This document shows positions 1 through 11,363 of a stretch of 64,000 bases of DNA, in pieces. The translations under genes were made by a program, and so were the position numbers. Numbering within the stretch: the stretch's first letter is position 1; each line of letters begins with the position of its first letter. Below the pieces are notes generated by a model. That model was not told the origin of the DNA. It saw only the letters and a list, made by a program, of their open reading frames with translations, and ran no database searches. The stretch spans positions 16,202,001-16,266,000 of the forward strand of contig AP031357.1 of NCBI GenBank assembly GCA_037833965.1. Reading direction: 5' to 3'. Source of the stretch: Marchantia polymorpha subsp. ruderalis (lineage: Eukaryota; Streptophyta; Marchantiopsida; Marchantiales; Marchantiaceae).

Positions 1-1828
1 TGCCCTCTTTACTTCAATCCTAAAGTAAGAAACGCCTTTTCCTGTTTCCAGTATAATAGTCAGATTCCTGTGATTTGTATAGTTTTGACCATTTCCATTT
101 GTTTCTTGTCTCATAATGATTTCAAGCCCTTGTACTACGACGGCTTCTTAACATTGTACGTGTTGTTTGTAGGATATGGTGATGAAGAACCAGTGCATAT
201 TTTCTTTCGATGATACAAAACCGTCACGTTTTGGTGTATTACCCAGATATGCCAAAAATGAATCTCAGATGATCTGGTTTGAAGTCACTACTTGTGTCAT
301 CTTCCACAATGGTAAAGCTTCACTTAAAATTTGAAACGCAAACACCTCTTCTTTGCAGTGTTTAGGTGCTTGTCCTGATGCTTGTTTACTTCTGTTTACT
401 CTGGTATTTTGACTGGCGTGTTTTCCCTCGAATGGAGAATTTTCACTGGCTTTTCTAAGAAGCGGCCTGGCCAAAATACTGATGCGTTTTCTCAAAACTC
501 GAAACGATCCTGCAGCTAACGCATGGGAGGAAGGCGATGAAGTGGTTCTTGTTACCTGTCGTATCCCAAGCATCGACCTGGGAGCAATTGCAGTATACGA
601 CGAAGTAAAAGTGAAGAAATTTGTTAACGACTTGTAAGTGATATTAGCCTCCTGGTTATCTAGTGATCCCGTCGAAATGCCCTAAAAACTTCAATAATAG
701 CATTTAGAAAGGGACGGTGAGAATCGAGTCTGCAAAAGTCCATGCTAAATTGTCCACGCAATTGTCTACGTATTCTGCAGGTGGGAGTATCGATTTAACA
801 TGAAGACTGGAAAGGCTGTAGAAAGAAAATTGGGGGAGTTCCAGTCTGATTTTCCAAGAATCAACGAGGAGTACGTCGGCAGGTGAGGATAGAGATGATA
901 AGTTCTTTGAAAGTTCCATCCAATATTTCAGCTAGGCTCTTCCTTACGGGCATCTAAGTGACGGTAATGACTCCTTTTACCTCATCACAGGAAAAATCGC
1001 TTTGTCTACGCCGCTGTCTTTGAGGATGCGACTCACATCAATGCTGTTGCCAAGTATGACTTAACACTTGAACCTGAGCTGGGGAAAGACCAGTTAGAGG
1101 TCGGTGGCAACGTGGCCGGTGTTTTCAGGCATGGGAATCGTCGCTATGGATCCGAGTCCGTGTTTGTGCCCAAGAATCCTGGCAGAGAAGGAGAAGAAGA
1201 TGATGGATATCTCATGTGTTTCGTGCATGACGAAAATACATCGTAAGTTTTTCGCTTACTTAAAGCGTTTCTAGATACCGGATAACGATATCATTCATTA
1301 GACTCGGCCTCAGTAGTTCCGTGAGGCTTTTTCAGCCTTGACACTCGGGATTTTGCAGTGAGATGCAGTCTGAGTGATAGGCGTATTTACGCATATTATC
1401 AGATGATATTCTTGCTGGTATATACATTACATCTTCGTGGTTTCAAGTCTGTGATTCTTTAATCTTCTAGATTTAGATATATATATCTGTGAAGAAGATT
1501 AGGATGGAATCCCTCGATTCAAACCTGACTGATGAGTTCGTATATTGTGTCTAACAGGATATCTGAAGTAGTCGTAATCGATGCTAAAACGATGTCCCCT
1601 GAACCCGTCGCTGTGGTCCAACTACCCACTAGAGTTCCTTTCGGCTTTCATGCCATGCACATGACGGAGGTAATTGAGCGAATTGATCTTGATCTTGGTG
1701 AAATTTTCATATTAAAGTATTGCACGTGGATCATGCCTTTTTTTAAGGTTATGACTGAGGATCAACTGTTGACAGACTGGTTGTTACTATTGCAAACGCA
1801 GGAACAAGTCCGAAATCAGAAGGTCTAA
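1..1828 (+). CDS. CCD1: Carotenoid cleavage dioxygenase CCD1-like, 3' part of gene (5' truncated by window)
   Basis: CCD1-type enzymes are non-heme Fe(II) dioxygenases that cleave carotenoids at the 9,10 (9',10') bonds to give volatile C13 apocarotenoids; they are usually cytosolic. Exons with consistent phase: <1-24, 173-311, 516-633, 781-882, 991-1242, 1558-1669 and 1748-1828. The translation carries CCD1 blocks in order: [103 protein letters not shown] and VPFGFHA. Two of the four iron-binding histidines are visible (CAC at 305-307, CAT at 1649-1651). The FHN-ANAWEE and [14 protein letters not shown] blocks fit CCD1 better than NCED or CCD4. The last exon gives an unusual tail of about 20 residues. 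A second acceptor 12 nt downstream (after 1759) would join MTE directly to DQLLTD, which is nearer to the usual CCD1 C-terminus. Confidence 0.9.
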
Positions 1829-2061
1829 AGGCGACCAGTAAGTACTCCTCGGACTCCACGTTTCAAACTTTCCTGTAGATAGTACAGTTGGAATCCACCT
1901 ATAGAGGAGGCCTTCCCACAAAAGAATCTGTACATGGGGTATGCCAGCAATGGAGATGCCATTTTTGTTGGTGACTTGTAGCACATATAAGTGTATATGG
2001 CGCAGAAGGTTTCCACCCCCAAGGTTACCTCAGCGGTGAAGATGATTGGAGATATCGAGTT

Positions 2062-2084
2062 AGTCAATAGTCAATAGTCAATAG
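2062..2084. repeat. Tandem repeat of a 7-mer (AGTCAAT x3)
   Basis: Three perfect copies of AGTCAAT followed by AG, about 230 bp past the CCD1 stop codon. This is simple repeat sequence in the 3' flank with no evident function. Confidence 0.8.
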
Positions 2085-5000
2085 CATTAGATACAAAGTT
2101 TGCAGACGGTTAGACTGCACTGTATATCAAAATGTTTCCTGTTTTTATCCGAAGAGGTATTTATCGAGTCTGAAGAAATAGTTGTCGTCTGTCCGGCATA
2201 AACGAACTGTCGATTGGCCCCAGTCAGCCGCTTTTGGTATATTCTTCAAGTAAATACTGTGCGCGTGTGCATGCCGAAGTCATTCTTTTGTCGTCACTCT
2301 GAACTCATGAAGGAATATGACTGAAGATTCTCGAAGAATAATGAATAACGTGGTAGTGTATAGTTGAGAAGATATTATTCCCTCATACCGCCAACACCGA
2401 TATCACCAATCAGCTCTAAATGATGTCAATAAGCTGTTTTCTACTGCATCATTTTCGAAGAAGACTACGTAGGTTTACACGGTGACGCATGTTTATCTCC
2501 TCAGCCGAAGGGACGACAGAAGATCGGGATGACCCACGGTGAGCTGTCATAAGTCTCTTCTTGGATGTCGTGAAATTTCGACAATATTCGACTTCATCTA
2601 AATTGCGCTCACTCACCCTCGGCGTGCATTTTTCGAAAGCTGGAATCGAAATCTTCGTCACTACGTGCATGTTAGATTTTGTTTCACATTCTCCAACTTC
2701 TTACAATACTTTCTGATCTCTGGGCTTGTGAAAACGAAATAAATTCCAGCGATTGAAAGCGAAATTAATAAAAATGTTATATTTAAAAGAAAAATAAAAT
2801 ATCGCTTTTAAATTTAAAAATCACATTTACTTGCTCAACCAGTAAAATATTATGATTGCTTGCAATGCAAATGTGTACGTAGTTCGGAAAACACATCTGC
2901 ATACAATCTCTCCGAAGTGTACAATATATTACGCTACATGAATTCTCAGAATTGCATATTAGTCAGATTTTCATAACTGACGTCCACATTCGACTGAAAT
3001 CATTATGAGTGAAGTTGAACACTCTTCGATCGTACCATCTAAACATGTGTTTCTAGAGAACTTGGCTTTTTTCAATTGGTAATAGAAAATTCTTAATTGG
3101 GAACTTCTCAAGATGCGCACCTTCAAGTTTTTATAAATCGCTTTCAATTTGACAATTTTTATCCTCTGCTTCCAGCACCCCACATGTGTCCTACCCATTC
3201 GGATTACACAAATACTCGCTGAAATATTCGAAAAATATTCGTCACACAAAATGCGGACTGTTCCAAGTTTCAGAATGTCATGGCTTCATAAGAGCTGAAT
3301 TAGAAGCGAATCGTCTCTTACTGTTCTAAAACTTCTGCAACAGTATACTCTTTCCTGACATGCATTTCTTCCCACTGTATTCTGCCGCCATCAATCTCAT
3401 ATTTTCCCACATTATAGTATCTGATCACAAGCAGCAGGCATCAAACCAAGATTAGAAACACTGAACAGCACTGATCAAATTTTAGAGAAAACCTCAAACA
3501 AGGTCAGTTGAAGTCATCTTTGCAAGTCTGAAAACAAACCTGAGATCTGAAAGGTCAGCATAAGTTGGCAACTTGTATCCGTGAATTTCAATACAATTCC
3601 ATGTGAAGAGTGTTCTCCACTTGGAGAAAGGGCATATGTATGGAAACCATCAAGGAAGTGACTTTGTAACTATTCCAATACTTAACTCGCTAAAATCTGC
3701 GTACACATTGGTACTTTCCGCATGGTTCCATCGTTTCTCGACCATTTTCATTGTTCTGCTCAGCATGGCCCGTTAACACGCACGAGGACAAACTTGACAA
3801 ATTCAGCCTGTCTCGACTCTTCTGGAATTGACATGAAACATAATATCCCATGAGTCAATTCAGCTTTCAGATAGTGGCTGGTTGGCATATATCTGGGCGT
3901 AAATATTCACGGCTGCTTTCTTGGAAGCTGGATACAAAAGCCGTCGTTTGGAAGAGACAACAACGCCTTCTCCATCACTGTCATAACTTAATGTTGTAAT
4001 TTTGAGGCCCCACCTTTCACGATTCTACTAAATTGATCGGCGTAACTTGATGAATATGTCAATCTTTGTGACAAATTACTCTCGTGCATGACCCTGTAGA
4101 AACGACAACATCAGTAAGAGGTCAATCATCTCCAACTACTGTTAAAGCCCGAATAACAGCAGAAAGTGACTAGTCCCAGCAACTTAAGCCACGCTCTCCA
4201 CCCAGTATCGTCGATATTCAATGCTTCGGTTTTCTGCTTCTCTCAGTCGCCACACTGTTCCCCTCGTCAATGTTTGAAGTTTTTCGTGGTTCCGAATTCC
4301 AAAGCTTCTGCAGAGATTGCAGGTTCTTTCGAGAACCGAGTCCTATCAACGACTAAGCACCTAATACTCTTGAAAGATGTAGACTTTTCAGCTCAGACGA
4401 GGATTCCTTTTCCTCCCCTAGTCTGAAAATCTTCGTCATTTCCTCACAATAGCATTGTCGCCTCATAATGTGAACTAATGAAAACCTGTTGTGCAAGTGA
4501 ATCCAAAAATCACAGTGCCAACACGTTGTTCGCAAGTCAGTCGCATGAGGGTGGCTGCTCATCATTGGCTGTTCCCAATCACAGAGACCTAAATCGCGAT
4601 GAGAGCAGGGTGACGATATTAGCTTCTTAGGTGATGGATGCATCCTTCCCCACCGCAGTTTCTGCTGGTTACATCAATTGGGCCTCGCGTGTCATGCAGG
4701 CCCCCTATTTTTGAGTAATTTTGATTCTGAGCGTGTGGTGCACGAAATGTAAAGAAAGGAAGAGTGCTCTCGGGGGAAAAGACCAGCACTGGACGAGAGA
4801 TGAATCAATGGGCAAATGTGGAACCATACTGCGAAGTCAAAAGTGGGTCCTGCAAACAACGCATCGCATTTCTAGCCATCGGACAGTCCAAAGATTGTCA
4901 GGTCCAGGAGGGATTTAGGAAATAGGATTTGGCATTATACATAACTAGCTATATTTTTCTAAATGACTGGATTTATTTTTGATATTGTACACCTGGTGAA

Positions 5001-5510
5001 TTTCATGACACACTGGAAATGCAAATTTTTAATGACCTTTGTTATTAAATCATAAAGTTTAAAGTAGAAATAAATATAAAAAAAATTTTCAGGTTTAATT
5101 TTTTTTCACTATAGCCACTGAATGATATGACATTTTAAGTCATTGAATATAAAATCAATTTCAAAGTTTACATCAAGATATCTGAAAAGTAAACAACAAT
5201 ATTTTAATTTTTCACTTGATTTTGAATACGTAAGGCATATTTATGTATGCGATGATGAAAATATTTCCTATGGATTATAGAAACTACTTCCAAGCTACTA
5301 GGTACAAAAGCTCACATATAAGCTTTTGATTATAGTAAACCCTCCATTCCAACCTTACTATCATCACATCAAGAAAATAAAATAAATCGTTGATTTTTGC
5401 AGTATGTTTAAAATGTGATGGATTTTGATTTTATATTTTAAAGTAGATAGTAGAATATCGAATCATTAATTGGCTATTTAAATTTTAATGATAATTAATA
5501 TTTAGATGAA

Positions 5511-5528
5511 ATAAATAAATAAATAAAA
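5511..5528. repeat. Simple repeat (AAAT)n
   Basis: A short run of AAAT/TAAA tetranucleotides inside an AT-rich tract; low-complexity sequence. Confidence 0.7.
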
Positions 5529-8479
5529 ATATATAACATTGTAATTTTAAACTTAAATTTTAATGTTGCATATATTTATATATGAAATTTCTTTTGAATT
5601 AAATAAGTAAAAAATTTATTTAAATTTTTATTTTAGATGGATATCATATAATCTTAAAATAAGATAAGATCACAAATATATCAAGTATACTCTTATCTAA
5701 ATATGATAAAATTTGTTAGATTGAAAACAAGTAAATGTGACATTTTGTATGACTCTTACTACAAATCAATAAAAACCCATCATATCCTTAATGATCTTGA
5801 AAATTGGATGAAACATGATTTATTTTTTTTAATATTTCAAATCTGAATTTAAGAATCTCTTTAACCTGTTTTAAAAATGTTTATTGAACTTCGAGCTTCA
5901 CTTATAAACGAAGATCATTTCAAAATGGGAGCTATCTGTACACAAAAGTTAAGGATGTAGGACCATTGAAATGATTTTTTCAGATACACAGAGCCTAAGA
6001 TAATATTAAATGCTCAGTTAAGTATAATGGACAGTGGAGAGCATCTGTCTAGGAAGAGACTAGAAAAGACATCTAGATGTTTCAGTTCTCCTGAAAGCTA
6101 TGCATCCTCCAAGAAGGTAAGTGCACGAGCTAAAATGTACGTACATGAAACAAGGAGACTTTGCGTGAAATTGCAGCTAAATGCACCATACGTCGGATGT
6201 TAATGATGAATACGCTTACAAGATTTGTGTCGAAATCATTGCAATTGTATACAAAGTGACTGTCAACAAAAGCAAGATGGCCAAATGCAACGGGGATTGC
6301 CTGATGTTCCTTCGTGATGTTCATAAAACTCTAGATATAACGACCTGTGCTGGATGGGGCCGCGTAAAAGGTTGCATTCGCAGCCTCGACATTATGAATT
6401 ATTAGAGAATGACGGAAAGACCATTATACTCGGCCATGCTAGTCTGCGTTTCCTGCATACGAGGTGATTTCGATTTTGTCCGGTACAAATTCACAGTTTC
6501 TTGGAAACTCCACACCATCGCTTGAATATAGACACTCATCTTGATACAGGGCGTAGATATCGACATCACACTATCATGAGAACATGCACAACAGCAGAGT
6601 GAATGTTTGTTGTATGTCTTCTCCTCCCGCAACGCTGTGAGACTTTTCGAATCACTTCCATTCTTCGATAGCGAAAAATTGATCCGTAACACCTCTCTTC
6701 TCTCTAAAGCTGCATGTGCAGGAGGTTGCCTTCGAGAAACTTGGATACTAGATATACTGATCAGTTTTACTCAGCTTGCCTAAGAATAAAGCTCTTGCCT
6801 GCCTTTGTGTGTAAAATTGATATACATCTTGTTAAGATCATTTGTGCACTATAAAATTCAATGCACAAATAGTAGAGAAATATTTATACATTCTATTATT
6901 CTTATGGCCTCTTATCACCGTGGCCGTCCGTAAATAGATAATGTCCGACCACACAAGCGAATGATGTGCTACATCAGCCTTCCACAAATTGCAATAATCT
7001 CAACACGCTCTAATCTGTCACAAGTGGAACTCAAAAACAACTCAGATATGTACTCCGGTTGGGGCACGACAGGTGGTCTGACGCAAGACAGAAGATGCTC
7101 CCGAAGATGGTAAGAAACTCAAGGGAAGATTAGCGATTACCATGTTTCGGCTGATTTTACCATAGAATCCTCCGGCCCTCAGGATCAACAGCGTTAGGTC
7201 TGATCTGGAGCCATGACTCATCCTCCGTGAGCGTGGCAAGGTTAGACTAATCTTGCCGCGCTCTTTGTTTGGAGTCAGATGCTTCTGCTCATAAACTTGG
7301 ATTTATTCTGGACATACATCGTACTAAATGCGCTGCGAGATTACTCTTCAGCAAAGGGATACGTGACCTTGCCACAAAAAGAGCCCTTGCGAGCAGGAAA
7401 GAACTCTTAAGTTGAAATTTCAAAAACAACGGCTGAATCTATATATGAAAAAATTAGGCCTAGGCTTTCAATTGCAGTATGCAAGGTGTATAGATGATGA
7501 AATCCTGATGAATTACTGCTTTTTTCATGATTATCCATTATCTTAAGTGGTGGATCACCTTTCTTCATTCTGGGTAAGTGGATCCATTGAGATCGCCTTC
7601 TAAGATAAGAAATTTGAAGATCATGCTAATTAAGGTAATGTACATATTTCATGGAGATGGAATCAAGGTACTGGAGGGAAATTTCAAGGCAATGTACTCA
7701 ATAAAAAAATTCGTGATGAGTACGTAAGCAGAGAAGCGGCCAAATGCTCCATCAAAGCAATAAAATGAACAAACTTTACACTTAATTATTCATGATCATT
7801 CCTTATCACATCACTACTTTTGTTAGCAATCACATGCGAAGCTCACAGATTTGCTTTCAGAGATGTTAAATTGAGTTATTCGTTAATCAAAAGCGCAGCA
7901 TGGGACCTGTTGTGAAGGCATGGTTTTAATTTCAGTTTCAAGACAATAAGCGTCTTTGTAGTTCACCTCGAAGACCACCTACCCTCGGACTTGCTCGACA
8001 CTCGTGTAGTGGAATGTAAGATCCCAATGAGAATCACAATCTTAGATATGTCTATTCGTACATTCGCAAGGAGACAACCATGGAAGAAAATTGGAAGCAG
8101 CGAGGCACTTCTGCAAGTGGGCATCTGTTGCACAAACTCTAGAGATGGCTGCCACCAGTTCTCTCTCATGGTTGCTTTGCAACAATTTTCGGACTTCTCG
8201 AAAGTGGAAGGATGAGCGACAGCGACTACCAAATTGTAAACTCGCAAATCAGTTTGTGTGAATTGCAAAATTGTCATCATAAAAAAGTAAATTATGTACG
8301 AGAGTGTGCTCCTATAAAACTTTCTGAGGCAAAAATGTTGAAAGAGGTTAGAGTTACCAGTTTCTCATCATTTCCTTAACCTTTTGAAGTACAACATATT
8401 CTTTTTCAAGTTCACTGAAATTATATATGAAACAGCATGCTTCAGTAATTTTCAAAAACGTGTTCTGTTAAGATCCTAA

Positions 8480-9345
8480 TTTTATTCGATATACTACTTG
8501 TTAATTGGGATTTTATGTAAGATAAGTTTTGATTTAAAGACGAAAATGAAAAAATTAAAGACAGATACGTGACCTTTTCACCGAACTTGTCATTGAAGAC
8601 ATCGACCACGCTCCGCGTGTATTTAACATGTCTAAGTTTGGCTTGCAGTTTGCTTCCACGTTTTGTGCAAACGTCAAGCATTTCGACCGATGGAAATCAC
8701 AGCTATGCATATTTCATGGCAGATCGCCAACGTATTCTTGGGCTGGCCTGACCCCGGTACATGGGTTAGATCAGTACTCTTGCAAGAAGCTCAGAGCAAT
8801 GCAAAAGACTGAAAATTTATGAATTGATGTCAATGCCACAAATTTGATGGCCGCCTTTGTCAGATTGAAATTACTTTCAACATTGAAACGACTCACGTGC
8901 AGTCCTGTTTTGTTGAGTTCACGATACATGTCTTGCAGAAAACGGGTTCTTGCAAATACAATCTGACAATGAGCAGACAGTGAAAAATGCTTAATCTGAG
9001 GAGAAGGTCGTACTAAAAAGAAAGCTCATGGATAGAATCTTCAGACAGGCCATGGAACTGTGTCATCTGCTTGATGCTCTTTCGCGAGGATGTGTAATTA
9101 TTGTATAGATGGTAAGAGTAGATGGGAAGAGGAGACGTAGCGAGAGATGAGGTGCATCAGGACTTCAGTGATTGAATATATATGTATTGCTGATTGAAAG
9201 TGGGTGGACACATTGGAAGTGCTGTTGCTGAAGAGGTATAAGCCTTTAGTCCAAGATGAACCCACTATATGCAAGGCATTGGAACTTTTCAGAAGACTGA
9301 AGCTTGGAACAAGAAATAACCTCACTCAAAATTGGATCTAAAGAG
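8480..9345 (-). pseudogene. Left arm: decayed copy of Patched-like gene fragment
   Basis: On the minus strand this stretch parallels 12.55-13.37 kb of the intact Patched-like gene, including intron sequence, so it is a DNA-level duplication and not a retrocopy. Matches by eye: the exon with the SNSTANVS glycosylation site (copy near 9190-9260), the exon with LQDMYCE and SCFNVEQNPNLR (copy near 8840-8950), and the exon with FAQNLGANTKPNLD and TRSVVDGLNDKFGE (copy near 8570-8690). The copy has lost one base relative to the parent in the codons following PNLDM, which shifts the frame, and exon borders have drifted. It can be followed to about 8480, where parent residues around FLFFEQYLHSYH are still faintly visible. 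It lies back to back with the plus-strand copy that begins near 9366. Confidence 0.78.
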
Positions 9346-9365
9346 GGGACGTTTTCCCGTGAAGG

Positions 9366-10640
9366 AATCATCGCTTCTTCGAAGCTTCAGTAGCTGCAAA
9401 TATTGAATGTCTGGATGGGAAGCTTGTAACTCTTCAGGTTCATCACTATCAAAATGTCGTACCCAGTTACACTTCAGACCTTCAATTAGCTATTAAGGTC
9501 TGGTCTAACTCGCCTCTCGCTAAGTTTGCTATTACCATATATAGAATCAGTACACATACTAATTGTATAGATGCACGAAAGAGCACCTAGAACATGACAC
9601 AATTATATGGCTTGTCTGAAAAGTTTCCCCTTCGTCTGCATACTTATACAGCCTCGTACTTCTACCCAGATCAATTTTGATTCATTGTCTGTTCGTTGTC
9701 GTATCGTTTCTCTGTAAGAGATGTATGTTATTAATACGGAAAAGGACTGTGGCTGAGTTGCCTCAATCTCGAGCAAATTCCCAATCTGAAAATGGCGGCT
9801 TTTAAAACTCTGTGATATGAACATCAGTCTAGAATCTATTGCATTGCTCTGAGTTCTTCCACTAGGATAGCTAATGGGGTCCCGCGTGACCTACTGGTAC
9901 GCTGTCCACCCGCCATGAAAATATCAACCGTGAATGTTTCACGGCTGAGATTATCATCGGAAGGAATGCCAGATGTTCGCATAAAATATGGTAAAATTCA
10001 ACCACGGAAACAAACTTGGACTTGATGAGAGATAAGTGGACACTGGTCAATGGCCTGAATGACAAGTTCGGTGAGACGTACACGTTCCTGTTATTCGAGT
10101 TATACTTGCAAAGCTTCCATGATCTTTAGCTGGTGGTTGGATTGGTTGGATTAACTGAGGTGAGTGTGTTTCCTTCACGTGCGGTGTGATACTTTTTAAT
10201 CCGCTGAATCAGCACGAGCGACGTAGGAATCCGACTGAACTGCCATGTGCAGTGGGAGTCGTTGCAGCCATCACCGTCTTTCAAATAAACTTACCTGTAC
10301 TCAGTTTCATGTGCGTGATTCTTCTCTTGACGTATCTCGAAGTACATGGATCTGGGCATACAATTGGCGGCTCATATGAAGGTAGACTTTCCTTTCTGTT
10401 AAATTCGCCCCATCTCCCACCAGCTTATAACGGAATTAGCATCACTACATAGACTTCACTTCGTTTTTAGCCGTCAAATCATGGCAATGGGAAAATAAAT
10501 GAGGCGAAGCTCTCTCCGAAATTTCTGAGTCTTTACCGAAGTCCGGACCTTGCATGTAAGCAGACGTGCGCAGCCATTTCTCTGTATAATCTTGGCAGTG
10601 TGGTAAGAAGGAACAAGCGACCCTACGGAGCTTTTGGTTG
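9366..10640 (+). pseudogene. Right arm: inverted decayed copy of Patched-like gene fragment
   Basis: Read on the plus strand, this segment follows the parent (minus strand, about 13.35 down to 12.02 kb) through five exons and the introns between them. In order they are the SNSTANVS exon (9400-9510), the QDMYCEHNE exon (about 9700-9800), the FAQNLGAN to HDLYLVV exon (9965-10155), the VGVFVAITVFQ exon (10245-10385) and the copy of the 29-nt microexon (10574-10603) with its GTAAG donor. Parent HDLYL reads HDL-stop here (TAG at 10137-10139), and bases are missing near 10085, so it cannot make the parent protein. Similarity ends at about 10640. The segment encoding GVVAAITVFQINLPVLSFM remains open for 88 codons and would otherwise look like a small gene. 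Confidence 0.82.
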
Positions 10641-11363
10641 ACTAAATGGACGCTGTAACTGTGTCGGACATGTGCCTAACCACTCTCGAAAATCTTCGGG
10701 GTACAACATTAAGCTTTACTGTACTGAGAAGTCGCATCCAAAAACGCATGAAAATACTGAAACTCAACGTCTGGATTGAAATCACGAGGTTATGTTTTCA
10801 TGCCCATAAGATCGGCAAAAATCCACGCAACAACTTTCAAGAGCGGGTCACATGGTTTCTTAGCCAGAATAGCGATGGATCCCGGAAGCAACTTACCGAA
10901 CCCTGTCACTCCCTGAACGACATCCTCAGGGTGCGTGACAACGACAGGTTCGGCTCGAGCACAGCAAGGTATGACATCAAGCGTGTCGGTAGAAAGTGCG
11001 CCTTATCCACATACAAGAAAAATCAATAGTCCCAACAGATCATGATACGCTAACGAGTACTATGTACGTGCATTTTTGGTTCCTTCATTACAGCTTGTAC
11101 AAACACATGGACGAATTTCTCGATCCACCGTGCGTATGTGGGTATGCCGCAATGCATGTGGACAGGAACCAGCCTATTCCTTCTGTCTGTGATAAAGCAT
11201 GACAACCAGCCAACCAGCCTTCTAATACTTTTGCTATGACTAATTTTACTGACAACTAGTTCGAGGCCCACGATGTTGGTCTAGCTACAGATCTAATTTA
11301 CCATTCCTATCTTTTGTATACTCTGTATGAACGTAAAGTTGTATAATCTGAGCTGTAGTAGTA
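10641..11363. other. Spacer between duplication and Patched-like gene; orphan 127-codon ORF
   Basis: This lies between the right arm and the 3' end of the Patched-like gene. It contains an open frame at 10646-11029 (+) of 127 codons, rich in Arg/Lys, with no motif I recognise. It begins where similarity to the parent gene stops, so it may be chance or relic sequence. No RNA gene or transposon end was seen. Confidence 0.3.

Larger units (their letters stand above)
1829..8479. other. Intergenic region, no recognised gene
   Basis: This is the 3' flank of the CCD1 gene followed by about 6 kb in which no conserved protein can be read in either strand. A likely polyadenylation zone with AATAAA-like hexamers lies at 2738-2775. 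The part from about 4920 to 5870 is strongly AT-rich. Short ORFs at 2449-2670, 2971-3249, 4353-4643 and 6402-6692 have no recognisable motif. From about 7990 to 8060 there are weak similarities to the Patched-like gene that may be the frayed end of the left duplication arm. Confidence 0.5.

Noticed and set aside
1787-2067. Minus-strand ORFs over the end of the CCD1 gene
   Set aside because: They are antisense shadows of the last CCD1 exon and its 3' flank, with no recognisable content.
10186-10452. 88-codon ORF that looks like a small membrane protein
   Set aside because: It is the still-open part of the right pseudogene arm of the Patched-like gene, not an independent gene.
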